51,479 nt of DNA from Methanobacteriota archaeon. GTDB taxonomy: Archaea > Thermoplasmatota > DTKX01 > VGTL01. Made by a program: the position numbers and the translations under genes. The notes beneath the pieces were generated by a model that saw only the letters and a program-made list of their open reading frames with translations, was not told where the DNA came from and ran no database searches. Shown in pieces: positions 32,101 through 40,005 of the stretch (the first letter of the stretch is position 1; each line of letters begins with the position of its first letter). The stretch covers positions 1 to 51,479 of the forward strand of contig VGTL01000013.1 in the NCBI GenBank assembly GCA_016874675.1. The letters are read 5' to 3'.

Positions 32101-32297
32101 AGATAGTGGCGCCGGGCGCGCCGCAGCCGGACCTCGCCAAGGCCGGCCCCAGGCAGTCCCCGGTGGCCGTCGCCGGAGGCCCTCCGCCCAGCGAGTACGA
32201 GTGCCCCAACTGCCGGAACCGCTTCCTGGTCGAGGACCGGCGCCGGCCCCTGATGACCAAGTGCCCGCGCTGCACCACCTTGATGAGGCTTACTTGA
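29166..32297 (+). CDS. giant coiled-coil protein with terminal zinc ribbon
   Basis: A 1043-residue soluble protein. Residues about 45-645 are an almost continuous charged coiled coil with heptads such as RREEELLKREEALAAR, interrupted by Ala/Gly-rich breaks near 245-270 and 340-350. A Cys pair (CPYC, about 653) starts a helical region (660-910) of three to four 50-residue repeats, each with DxxDAExLFxxA...YExAxxxAxxA, a TPR-like or SAS-6-like bundle. After a Pro/Gly linker, the C-terminus is a zinc ribbon (CPNC ... CPRC). It resembles archaeal structural or SMC/Rad50-like filaments, but has no ATPase. ATG 29166 and TTG 29157 are possible starts; the TATA spacing would allow a later TTG. Role unknown, possibly cytoskeletal. 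Confidence 0.78.
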   Translation: MKSRRCGGRRVPRTGREKGFGWGLGLEGNGGAGEDPPGTGLELAQRMRQLKAAEDEVERGRADLERRKQDFTGRAEELRKIAEELARREAQLREREGATAAAEERTRALEANARAVEDEGRRNAVDARNLKNFAMQLQKKEQEMNIRIKNFNDEAETELRGRVEALARREQEAQRRDQDSVARTHEASRREQELEKREKAASEKLQEVARREDQLRFREEGLERREKSLQRGEQRAALGDGQPQGDAAADAAGAPGEGTGTIGEGAGATPQAREQELGLWEERLNQQTGELTLRQEELRAREDSLRAVSEDVGRREEELLKREEALAARGQALASREAAPAPVPGATSAQEELATELEAKREELRLRDKELKLRQEELERREVALREGSAKLSVGQEHLERAGGRLRESVASPRELSDEDKVRLDADLMRRSEELRLRDEELQAAARRAMEQLDERERDLTAREEELSASSGRLAEGETGLAGRERELDARELNLQKLLAGLDDRAQVAKELDERTRLLEERERVAEQFNQELRALDAVIQKRAAEQEEADRNLREREEALDHDEDALDAERDELLRMKRDIETGSEKLRVRGLELENGAKSLAEREGVLKAEEQRMDQQLEQIAKRGGEVEDLQRDLRAKEVHLAALEEETKDCPYCSAKDGFVSTMRAIAEAKALGADTSDAERLFKQARAALDGSSYEGAVQYARKAMILAREAKQKYLVYGVSYILSSAERAVRSAAQLGVDNVEAEGLLASAREALGKKDYERAETLAKRAERAAILAEDKVRELGDRLERTARRLEEARSYGIDMSEAESAVQSASALMKDRKQPDARARLEGVEEMIFLAFRREATRVLDEARDSLMAHRIEGLDLSDAELFFAKAEERLAEGDYGKCIQCSREAVRLAGEAKTAAAAESTSQEGAPRRHRARPRILAATMRLPQPGGSQIPPVIVAPPQDNGEPQGGGRVPPGAAAPAGPQIVAPGAPQPDLAKAGPRQSPVAVAGGPPPSEYECPNCRNRFLVEDRRRPLMTKCPRCTTLMRLT

Positions 32298-32395
32298 AGG
32301 GCAGCAAGGCAGCAAGGCAACAAGGCAGCAAGGGGGGAAGTGGACGGCCGTCGTCCCTTTCTCCCTTGCTGCCTTGCTGCGCCGCCGCTGCTTTC
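32298..32395. repeat. hairpin repeat: GGCAGCAA arms around GTGGACGGCCGTCGTCCC
   Basis: Left arm GGCAGCAA x3-4 (32298-32335), core 32340-32357 with the palindrome GACGGCCGTC, right arm CTTGCTGC x2. It separates two convergent genes. Confidence 0.82.
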
Positions 32396-32405
32396 TTCCT
32401 CCCTA

Positions 32406-35400
32406 TCACAGTCTAGCCCGTTTCCGGCCGCCCCGGTGGCCCCCCGGCCTGCGCCTGAGGAACATCACGACGGCCATGACGGCCGCCAGCGCCAGCATGG
32501 CGCCCGCCGCCAGCTGGACATGGGGGAACGGCGCATCGACCGGCGGAACGGTCTGGGGGCGCTCCACGTCGATGACCCAGGTGTGGCCGGTGGAATCGAT
32601 CCCGTCGGTCACGTTGACGGTCAGGGTCTCCGTCCCGGGGCGATCGGGCGCGACGAGGTCGAAGGCGCGGTCGCTGGAGCCGGCGGGCTGGCCCGACAGG
32701 CGCCACTCGTAGACAAGTGGATTGCCGTCGGGGTCCGTCGCCCGGACCTCAAAGTGCGCCGGTTCGCCGGTGTGCAGCCGGACCCTGCTTGCCGGCGTAG
32801 ACGACTCTATGACCGGGGGGCGGTTGACGTCGATGACCCTGACCAGCCAGGTGGAGGAGGCCGAGAGCACCCCGTCGGAGACCGACACCGTCAGGTTGTG
32901 CACCCCGCTCTCCGTGTGGTCCGGCCTGTAGACGAAGCCCATCGTGCCGGTCTCCACCTGGATTCCGTCCAGGAGCCACCGGGACGACAGCGCGTCACCG
33001 TCGGGATCTATGGCGGTGACTGAGAACGCCAGCAGGCCCCCCTCGTCGACGTCGGGCGCCACCTCCGGGTCCCTGGAGAGTATGCGGGGCGGCCTGTCGT
33101 AGGAGATGCGGATGTTGTCGACCGTGAGGTACCCGGGCGTGGCGGAGGTGAAGTTGAGGCGCACCGTGGCGTTGGGCAGGAGGGCCCGCCGGGCCTCCTG
33201 CACCAGGCGGTTGAAATCATCGCGCAGCTCCGGGCTCGAGTGGTTGCCGTCGGGCAGGGCCCCCGGCAAATTCCAGGCGGTCACCCCCGAGCGGCCCAAG
33301 AGCAGGCTGACGTCCGAGGGGCGGCTCTCCATCCCCAGGTCCAGGAAGACCGACGAGAGCGTCGGTGTCGACGACGGGGATCCGTCCAGCACCAGCCGGT
33401 ACACCAGGACGCGTCCGGTTCCGGAGAACTCGAAAGGGAGGCCCGGCCGGAGGGATTGCCAGGTGGTGCCGTTGTCCGGGCTGAGCTCCATCCCGAGCGA
33501 GGCGGGGCCCTCGCCCTGCCGGCCCTCGGCGAGATAGACGTCGGCCGTCCGGAGGGGATGCGGGAGTATGAAGTGCCTGGAGCGGAGCGTCCCCCTGGCG
33601 GGGTGGGAAAGGTAGTCGAGACCGAGCGAGGCCAGGGCGGGCGTGGCGGTGGGATCCTTCGTGGACAGAGAAACCCTCCAGCGCAGGTACCTTGCGGCGG
33701 GGGGCCCGTCGGGGGCCCCGGCAGCCGAGATGTCGAAGAAGTCGGACCAGGGCCCGCCCGCACCCGGCGAGGTCGACAGCTCCACGCCCAGGGTGGTGTT
33801 GTCCGGCAGGTCGCCCGACCAGTCGGCCCCCGCCAGCGCCGCCGGGACCGTCCCGAGGTCCTGGGGCGGTGAGAGGAACTCCCCGGCGGGGAAGTAGGGG
33901 ATGGTCCCCCGGGAGTGGAAGATCTGGAAGTTGGTGCCGAAGGCACCCTGGCGCGTGCGGTTGTCCCACCAGGCCACGTGGACCCAGCCCTGGGCGTCCA
34001 CTCCCAGGGCCGGCGAGTACGAGAGCGTGTCGCGTGGCGCGTCGTCCACCAGGACCGGCGGGCCGAAGGACTTGCCGCCGGAGGTGGAGTTGGCGTAGAA
34101 TATGTCCGGGTAGGTGTTGCGGCGGTCGTGCCAGGCGACGTGCACCGTGCCGTCGGCGCCGAGGCGCACGCGCGGCTGGAACTGGTCCTTGCCCGGGCCG
34201 GCGACCATTGAAACCGGAAGGTTGGCGGAGAAGGCTATCCCGTCCGGGGAGCGGGAGTACATTATCCTGTAGCCCTCGTAGCGTCGGTCGTGCCAGACCA
34301 CGTGAACCGTCTGGTCGGGCCCCACCGCCACCGCCGGCAGCGCCTGGAACGAGCCCTGGTCCCCGGTGTCGTCCACCCTCCTCTCCGGAAGGAAGCCGCT
34401 CCCCCCGGAGCGGGCGTAGTATATGTCGAAGTCGCCGCTGCGGTTGTCGTACCACACGGCGTGGAAGCGGCCGTCGCTGCCCGCCGCCAGGCGGGGCCGG
34501 AGCTGCTCCCGCCCGCTGCCGTCGTTGTTCAGGCGGACCGAGGGCGAGAAGGTCGCACCGTCGTCGGAGAGGGCGCAGCGGACGTCCTTGTCCCCGGCGC
34601 GCGTGTCCTCCCAGGCCACCGCCACCCTGCCCGAGGGCGACAGCGCGAGCGAGGGGAAGGAGGCGTTGGTCCCCGGGGGCCCGTCATCGACGCGCACGTT
34701 CGGGGAGAACGTGGCGCCGCCATCCGTGGAGGCCGAAAGGTAGATGTCCTCGTTGCCGCTGCGGTTGTCCGTCCAGGCGACGTAGATCCGGTCCCCGGGC
34801 CCGATGGCGACCTCGGCCGCCTCCTGGCGGGCCTTGTTGGAGCCGAGATCGTCGTTCACCCTGACCGCCCGGGAGAAGTTGGCGCCCCCCTCACCGGTGG
34901 CGGCCAGGTATATGTTGAAGTCGTACTCGCCCTGGTCGGTCCAGGCGATGACGACGCGCCCTCGGGAGTCCACCGCGAGCGCCGGGTCGTACTGCGGCTG
35001 GTTCGTGGGGTGGATGCGGAGGTTTTTCGAAAAGTACATCGCGCCGGCGTCCAGCGAGAGCCTGAGGGTGCGGTCCACCACGGCCGTGCCGCAGGCCGGA
35101 TTGCCCTGCCAGGCGGAGAAACCCAACGAGCCCGGGACGTCGGCGAGGCGCAGGAGGTCGCCGTCGAGCACCAGCCCGTCGGAGGTGCCTCCCTCCAGGA
35201 GGCCGGCGCCGGCGACGGTCAGGTTGGTCGACATCCGGACCGGGGAGGGGCTCAGGTCGAACCGGGCGCCCTGGACCAGGGCCTCCGAGGGGAGCGTGAA
35301 CGACACGGAGTCGTTGTAGCCGGGAGGCACCCGCACCAGGAGCTCTGCGGAGGTGTCGCCCGCGGAGGTCTTGTAGAGCTCCGAGCCGCCGACCGCGACG

Positions 35401-35480
35401 GGCATGAGCTGCAGGACGGCCGGGGCCAGAAGGAGGGCTGCGGCCAGCGCTGCGGCCGCCCTCGCCCGACGCCAGGTCAT
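32406..35480 (-). CDS. sialidase-fold surface protein with Ig-like domains and membrane anchor
   Basis: A 1024-residue exported protein. After the signal (AAAALAAALLLAPAVLQLMP) and a beta domain, residues about 165-530 form a six-bladed BNR/sialidase propeller; each blade has DxxVHVAWxDxR then DIYYAxS and FSPxVRVDD, with Asp-box-like SxDGG turns (SASTDGGATF). The catalytic Arg triad of true sialidases is not evident, so it is probably a binding propeller. A jelly-roll-like segment (about 540-800) and two PKD/Ig domains (about 810-985, DPDGDALSSRWLLDG, DPDGNPLVYEWRLSG) precede one helix (LAAGAMLALAAVMAVVMFL) and a basic tail. TATA at 35500-35515 is 27 bases from ATG 35480. Confidence 0.83.
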   Translation of the reverse strand: MTWRRARAAAALAAALLLAPAVLQLMPVAVGGSELYKTSAGDTSAELLVRVPPGYNDSVSFTLPSEALVQGARFDLSPSPVRMSTNLTVAGAGLLEGGTSDGLVLDGDLLRLADVPGSLGFSAWQGNPACGTAVVDRTLRLSLDAGAMYFSKNLRIHPTNQPQYDPALAVDSRGRVVIAWTDQGEYDFNIYLAATGEGGANFSRAVRVNDDLGSNKARQEAAEVAIGPGDRIYVAWTDNRSGNEDIYLSASTDGGATFSPNVRVDDGPPGTNASFPSLALSPSGRVAVAWEDTRAGDKDVRCALSDDGATFSPSVRLNNDGSGREQLRPRLAAGSDGRFHAVWYDNRSGDFDIYYARSGGSGFLPERRVDDTGDQGSFQALPAVAVGPDQTVHVVWHDRRYEGYRIMYSRSPDGIAFSANLPVSMVAGPGKDQFQPRVRLGADGTVHVAWHDRRNTYPDIFYANSTSGGKSFGPPVLVDDAPRDTLSYSPALGVDAQGWVHVAWWDNRTRQGAFGTNFQIFHSRGTIPYFPAGEFLSPPQDLGTVPAALAGADWSGDLPDNTTLGVELSTSPGAGGPWSDFFDISAAGAPDGPPAARYLRWRVSLSTKDPTATPALASLGLDYLSHPARGTLRSRHFILPHPLRTADVYLAEGRQGEGPASLGMELSPDNGTTWQSLRPGLPFEFSGTGRVLVYRLVLDGSPSSTPTLSSVFLDLGMESRPSDVSLLLGRSGVTAWNLPGALPDGNHSSPELRDDFNRLVQEARRALLPNATVRLNFTSATPGYLTVDNIRISYDRPPRILSRDPEVAPDVDEGGLLAFSVTAIDPDGDALSSRWLLDGIQVETGTMGFVYRPDHTESGVHNLTVSVSDGVLSASSTWLVRVIDVNRPPVIESSTPASRVRLHTGEPAHFEVRATDPDGNPLVYEWRLSGQPAGSSDRAFDLVAPDRPGTETLTVNVTDGIDSTGHTWVIDVERPQTVPPVDAPFPHVQLAAGAMLALAAVMAVVMFLRRRPGGHRGGRKRARL

Positions 35481-35499
35481 GGGACCAACATGCCCCGCC

Positions 35500-35515
35500 G
35501 ATATTATAATAATTC
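35500..35515 (-). promoter_or_regulatory. TATA box of the sialidase-fold gene
   Basis: ATTATTATAATATC on the minus strand, centred 27 bases before ATG 35480; supports a leaderless start. Confidence 0.58.
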
Positions 35516-35545
35516 ACTCCTCGTGGGGATTTCAACATAATTTCG

Positions 35546-35820
35546 ATAAAGGCGCAAGGCGCAAGGCGCAAGGCGCGAGGCTTGAGGCGCAAGGGTCAAG
35601 GCATATGGAACAAGGGGGAGGGAGCAAGGCAGCAAGGCAGCAAGGCAGCAAGGCAGCAAGGCAGCAAGGCAGCAAGGCAGCAAGGCAACAAGGGGACGAC
35701 GGGTCGTTCCATACCCCCTGCTGCCTTGCTGCCTTGCTGCCTTCCCTTGCTCCCTTTCTGCATTCCTGCCTTCCTGCCTTTTCCCCTCGCGCCCTGCGCC
35801 TTGCGCCTTGCGCCTTTTTC
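35546..35820. repeat. hairpin repeat with two nested unit types (AAGGCGC outside, GGCAGCAA inside)
   Basis: Outer units AAGGCGC x4-5 (35549-35580) pair with GCGCCTT units at 35790-35817; inner GGCAGCAA repeated about eight times (35628-35690) pairs with TTGCTGCC x3 (35718-35745). The core at 35692-35710 is GGGGACGACGGGTCGTTCC. It lies between divergent genes, just outside the V4R promoter. The nesting of two unit types in symmetric order is clear. Confidence 0.85.
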
Positions 35821-35873
35821 ATGCGCGATACAACAAGGTTTATCTATGTCGTACAGCGTTGAAGCATCCGGCC

Positions 35874-36290
35874 ATGTCCGGCAGGCACGTGTTGATTTCG
35901 CAGGAGGAGCTCAACGAGATACGCGCGCTCTACGAGGGCGTGATGTCCAACGCCTCCCACGGCCTGTTCTTCAAGGAAGGGAGCATAATCGGCATCGGGG
36001 TCGCCTCCATCGCCAACCGGGACCGGGGGACCTACTTCGAGACCTGCCGCAGGGTGCTTAGGGAGAAGAACTGGGTGAAGGACATCGCGTTCGACCAAGA
36101 CACCGTCTCCGCCACGGGCTCCATAGAGGCGTCCCGGGGGGAATCCCCCACCTGCCACCGCCTGCGCGGCATAATCCGGAAGATATACGAGGTTTATATG
36201 GAAAGAAAGGTATACTGCCAGGAGGTGGAGTGCGAGTCCACCGGGCGGGAGCGGTGCCAGTTCAAGATCCTTTCCGAATCGAAATGGTGA
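35874..36290 (+). CDS. V4R-domain protein
   Basis: A 138-residue cytoplasmic protein. The C-terminal half (about 75-135) is a V4R domain, shown by the end motif YCQEVECESTGRERCQFKI with three cysteines in the usual spacing; V4R domains bind small aromatic or hydrophobic ligands and may bind metal. The N-terminal half (EIRALYEGVMSNASHGLFFKEG ... IGIGVAS) is the usual leading part of the V4R/4VR fold. ATG 35874 is the first start within the conserved region; a TATA-like TTTATC lies about 33 bases upstream. It is followed after 13 bases by the Roadblock gene, so the pair is probably one operon. Confidence 0.8.
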   Translation: MSGRHVLISQEELNEIRALYEGVMSNASHGLFFKEGSIIGIGVASIANRDRGTYFETCRRVLREKNWVKDIAFDQDTVSATGSIEASRGESPTCHRLRGIIRKIYEVYMERKVYCQEVECESTGRERCQFKILSESKW

Positions 36291-36303
36291 CGGGGGAAAC
36301 AAG

Positions 36304-36666
36304 ATGCTTCGGTCCGAAAAGCTGGGGGAGATCCTGCGGGAGCTCAAGAAGGTCGGGGGCATCGAGGCCTCGGCGGTCGTGAGCCGCGACGGCATCCTGA
36401 TGGCCTCGGACATCCCGGACGACGTCCACGGCGAGACCTTCGCCATCATGAGCGCGACCATGCTGGGGGCCGCCATCACCGCCAACTCCGAGCTGCGCAA
36501 GAAGCTCCCCGACCGCATAATAGTCGAATCGGGCGACGGCCGCACCGTGGTGGCCGGCGCCGGGGAGAAGAGCCTGCTCGTCGTCAGCACCCGGGGGGCC
36601 GCCGACATTGCGGCGGTGCTCAAGGGCATCGACGGGGCCTGCTCCCGCGTCGAGGAGATGGAGTAG
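36304..36666 (+). CDS. Roadblock/LC7-domain protein (MglB-like)
   Basis: A 120-residue single-domain Roadblock protein: helix KLGEILRELKKVGGIEASAV, then VVSRDGILMASDIP, AIMSATMLGAAITAN, RIIVESGDG and LLVVSTRG, the strand-helix order of the family. Members act as GAP-like or scaffold partners of small Ras-like GTPases, or pair with V4R proteins in archaea and Myxococcus-type polarity systems. No GTPase gene is in this window. GGGGGAAACAAG precedes the ATG. It is downstream of and probably co-transcribed with the V4R gene. Confidence 0.88.
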   Translation: MLRSEKLGEILRELKKVGGIEASAVVSRDGILMASDIPDDVHGETFAIMSATMLGAAITANSELRKKLPDRIIVESGDGRTVVAGAGEKSLLVVSTRGAADIAAVLKGIDGACSRVEEME

Positions 36667-36735
36667 GGACCGGGGCGCCCGGGAACGCCGGCCGTTGCCG
36701 GGCCGCCGGCGGGAACGCTCTCGGGGGATGGGAAT

Positions 36736-39700
36736 TTGACGGCACGGTTGACCGCGGTCGCGTCATTGGCCCTCGTGGCCTGCATTGCCATCCCGGCCGC
36801 TCCGCCCCTTCAGTCGCCGGGGGTTGCGCTCGCCCCGGCGGACGGTGGCGCAGCCGGACGCGCCGTCCCCCTCTTCGCCAACGCCTCGGCCGCGGCGGGG
36901 CTTTCGGGCGTCGGGGGCAACTTCTTCGCCTGGGGCGACTACGACAACGACGGCCACGAGGACCTGCTCGTGGACGGCCAGAGGCTTTTTCGGAACAACG
37001 GCCCGCCGGGCTGGACCTTCACGGAGGTGACCGCGGCCGCGGGAATCGGCCAGAGCGGGGCCAACTGCGGCAACTGGGCGGACTACGACAACGACGGGTA
37101 CCTGGACCTCTTCTGCCCCTCGGGCGGGTGGTCCACGGACTACGACCCGCGCTGGGACGTCCTGTGGCACAATAACGGCGACGGCACGTTCACCAACGTC
37201 ACGGAGGCGGCAGGGCACGTGACCGACGGCTTCCCGTCCGTGGCGGCGGGGTGGGGCGACTACGACCGCGACGGCTTCGTCGACCTCTACGTGGCCAACT
37301 ACGAGAACGCCTCGATGAGCTCCTACTACCCGGACGTGCTTTGGCGCAACGACGGCGACGGGACGTTCACGAACGCGACCTCTTCGGCCCACATGAACGA
37401 GAGCGCCGACCCCAAGCCGGGCCGGGGAGTGTCCTGGTGCGACTTCAACAACGACGGCTGGCCGGACGTGTACGTTTCGAACTACAGGCTCAAGGCCAAC
37501 TACCTCTACATCAACGACCGGGATGGCACGTTCACGGAATGGGCGACCCATCTCAACTGCGCCGGCGAGCCCACCAACCGGCTGGGCCAGACCTACTACG
37601 GCCACAGCGTGGGCGCCGCCTGGTCCGACATCGACAACGACGGCGACTTCGATCTTTGGGTGACCAACCTGGCGCACAAGGACCCCTACCGCGGGCCCAT
37701 CTGCGACGACTCGGAGCTCTACCTGAACTACGGCAACGCCTCCATCGGGGGCATAAACCACAACTACGACTTCACCGGCATACGCGACACGAGCGGCATC
37801 CCGACCAAGCGCATCCTCGGAGGCGAGGACGAGCTCTTCGTGGGCTGCGCCTGGGGCGACTTCGACAACGACGGGTACGAGGACCTGTTCATCCCCCAGA
37901 TATACAACGACATAACCTACGCCTATTCGTTCCTGTACCGCAACAACGGCAACAACACCTTCACGGACGTGTCCGAGGATGCCGGAGTGCGCGTGTGGGA
38001 CACCTACGGCGGGGCCTGGTGCGACTTCGACGGGGACGGGGACCTGGACCTCGTGACCGGCGGCAAGGGGACCCCCGACACGAACGGCACGCACGAGATA
38101 CATCTCTACAGGAACCTCCTGAACGACCAGGGGGACTCGACCTGGCTCGGTCTGCGGCTGGTCGGCACGAAGAGCAACGCCGCGGCGATCGGGGCGAGGG
38201 TCTACGCATACGAGAACCCCGCGGAAATACAAATGCGCGAGGTGCAGGGGGGCATGGGCCCCCACTCCATGCAGAGCTCGATGGTCGTGCATTTCGGGCA
38301 CGCCGGGCACACGCGGTATCTCAACATCCGGATAGATTGGCCCTCCGGCCTTGTACAGAACCTGCTCTTCCGCGAGGACGACCTGGTGTACCACCTCAAC
38401 CAGACCGTCACGATAGTCGAGCCGGCGCTCGAGCCCGACCTCGTGTCCGACATAGAGCTCGTCCCCTCCAGTCCCGTTGAGGGGGACAGGCTCCTGGTCC
38501 GGGCGCACATCAAAAACACCGGCTCCAAGGCCTCCGCGGAATACACCGTCCGCATGGCGATGGACGGCGAGACCGTCCGGGACCTCCGCATCGACGAGCC
38601 CCTCCAGGCCCAAGCGAGCCGCACGTTCGAACACGTGTACGACACGACCGGGAAGGCCGGCACCCACGAGCTGACCGTGAGGGCGACCTCAACGGCCCCG
38701 CCTGACGCCAACCCGGGAAACGACGATCGGTCCCGGATCTTCACCGTCCTGCCCGCGGGGTCGGGCCGGCCGCCCGTGGCCTCGCTGGCCGTGACGCCGG
38801 CCGGCGTGCAGCTGGGCCAGCCCGCCTACTTCGACGGCGGCGGCTCCTACGACCCGGACGGCACCGTCACCGCCTACGAGTTCACCTTCGGTGACGGCCA
38901 GTCCTCCGGCTGGGTGGCGGACACGGTCGTTCAGCACTCCTACGCCTCGCCCGGCACGTACACCGCCTCTCTGCGGGTGCGGGACAATTCCTCGATGACC
39001 AGCGGGAACGACGCCCGGGCGCCGGTGACCGTCTCGCTGCCCCCCAACAAGCCGCCCGTCGCCCGCATCGCCTCCATACTGCCCAATCCGGCGACCGAGG
39101 GCGACGCCGTCACGTTCACGGGCGACGCCTACGACCCCGACGGCCGGGTGGTCGCCTGTTGCTGGACATCGAGCATCGACGGCGACCTCGCCACCGCGAT
39201 GACCTTCTCCTGGACGGGCCTGTCGACCGGCACCCACACCGTCTGGTTCCGGGTCCGAGACGACCGGGGCGACTGGTCGGCGCGCGTCTCGAGCGGCGTC
39301 GAGGTCTCGCCCCGGCCCGCCAACCAGCCCCCCGTCGCCCGCATAGTCTCGATATCGCCCAATCCGGCCGTCGCCGGCGAGAGCGTCCGGTTCAACGGCA
39401 TCGGGGACGACCCGGACGGCTCGGTGGTCGAGTACCGCTGGAGCTCGTCCCTGCAGGGAGTGCTCGGCTCGGGGACGCCGCTCACCGTGTCCAGCCTGGT
39501 CGAGGGCGCCCACGTCGTAACGCTGGCCGTGCGGGACGACGACGGCGCCTCGTCGGCCGACACCACCGCCCGCCTCGTGGTGGAGCCGGCGCCCGAGCCC
39601 GAGACGCCCAACCGCGCACCCCGGGCCTCGCTTTCGGTCTCCCGTTCCGTGATGAACCTTACCGACGTGCTCGTGCTGGACGGCGGCGGCTCCACGGACC

Positions 39701-40002
39701 CCGACGGCCGGGTCATGCTCTATCTTTTCGATTTCGGCGACGGGACGGATTCGTGCTGGACGCTGTCGCCCTCCGTGGACCACTCCTACGCCTCGCCGGG
39801 CCAGTACGTTGTCCGGCTGAGGGTCCAAGACGACAAGGGAGCCCAGAGCCCCTGGTCCAGGGAGATAACCGTCGAGGTCAAGGCGGCCCGGCCCAAGGCG
39901 GCGGAGAAGGGCCTCCTCCCGGGTATGGAGGGGGCGGCGGCGGCCGGGGCGCTTCTCGGGGCGCTCTTTCTCGGGCGACACCGCCGGAAGCGTCCGGCCT
40001 GA
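36736..40002 (+). CDS. FG-GAP/ASPIC propeller protein with CARDB and PKD domains
   Basis: A 1088-residue exported and anchored protein. Start TTG 36736 precedes a signal (VASLALVACIAIPAAPP); the ATG nearby (36728) runs into a stop. Seven calcium-binding FG-GAP/VCBS repeats (about 50-480), each with Dx(D/N)xDGxxDL such as DYDNDGHEDLLV, form an integrin-like seven-bladed propeller, followed by an ASPIC/UnbV domain (about 490-590, WLGLRLVGTKSNAAAIGARV). A CARDB domain (590-680), four PKD-type domains (690-1060; FTFGDGQ, FDFGDGTD) and a final helix (EGAAAAGALLGALFLG) complete it. Calcium-dependent surface binding is likely. Nothing suggests an enzyme. Confidence 0.85.
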   Translation: MTARLTAVASLALVACIAIPAAPPLQSPGVALAPADGGAAGRAVPLFANASAAAGLSGVGGNFFAWGDYDNDGHEDLLVDGQRLFRNNGPPGWTFTEVTAAAGIGQSGANCGNWADYDNDGYLDLFCPSGGWSTDYDPRWDVLWHNNGDGTFTNVTEAAGHVTDGFPSVAAGWGDYDRDGFVDLYVANYENASMSSYYPDVLWRNDGDGTFTNATSSAHMNESADPKPGRGVSWCDFNNDGWPDVYVSNYRLKANYLYINDRDGTFTEWATHLNCAGEPTNRLGQTYYGHSVGAAWSDIDNDGDFDLWVTNLAHKDPYRGPICDDSELYLNYGNASIGGINHNYDFTGIRDTSGIPTKRILGGEDELFVGCAWGDFDNDGYEDLFIPQIYNDITYAYSFLYRNNGNNTFTDVSEDAGVRVWDTYGGAWCDFDGDGDLDLVTGGKGTPDTNGTHEIHLYRNLLNDQGDSTWLGLRLVGTKSNAAAIGARVYAYENPAEIQMREVQGGMGPHSMQSSMVVHFGHAGHTRYLNIRIDWPSGLVQNLLFREDDLVYHLNQTVTIVEPALEPDLVSDIELVPSSPVEGDRLLVRAHIKNTGSKASAEYTVRMAMDGETVRDLRIDEPLQAQASRTFEHVYDTTGKAGTHELTVRATSTAPPDANPGNDDRSRIFTVLPAGSGRPPVASLAVTPAGVQLGQPAYFDGGGSYDPDGTVTAYEFTFGDGQSSGWVADTVVQHSYASPGTYTASLRVRDNSSMTSGNDARAPVTVSLPPNKPPVARIASILPNPATEGDAVTFTGDAYDPDGRVVACCWTSSIDGDLATAMTFSWTGLSTGTHTVWFRVRDDRGDWSARVSSGVEVSPRPANQPPVARIVSISPNPAVAGESVRFNGIGDDPDGSVVEYRWSSSLQGVLGSGTPLTVSSLVEGAHVVTLAVRDDDGASSADTTARLVVEPAPEPETPNRAPRASLSVSRSVMNLTDVLVLDGGGSTDPDGRVMLYLFDFGDGTDSCWTLSPSVDHSYASPGQYVVRLRVQDDKGAQSPWSREITVEVKAARPKAAEKGLLPGMEGAAAAGALLGALFLGRHRRKRPA

Positions 40003-40005
40003 CCC

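Noticed and set aside
32406-35480. Active sialidase
   Set aside because: The propeller and Asp-box-like turns are present, but the arginine triad and catalytic Tyr/Glu of sialidases could not be identified, so only the fold is claimed.
35628-35745. Possible CRISPR array
   Set aside because: The units are 7-10 bases without spacers, and the second half is the inverse complement of the first. No cas genes are present.
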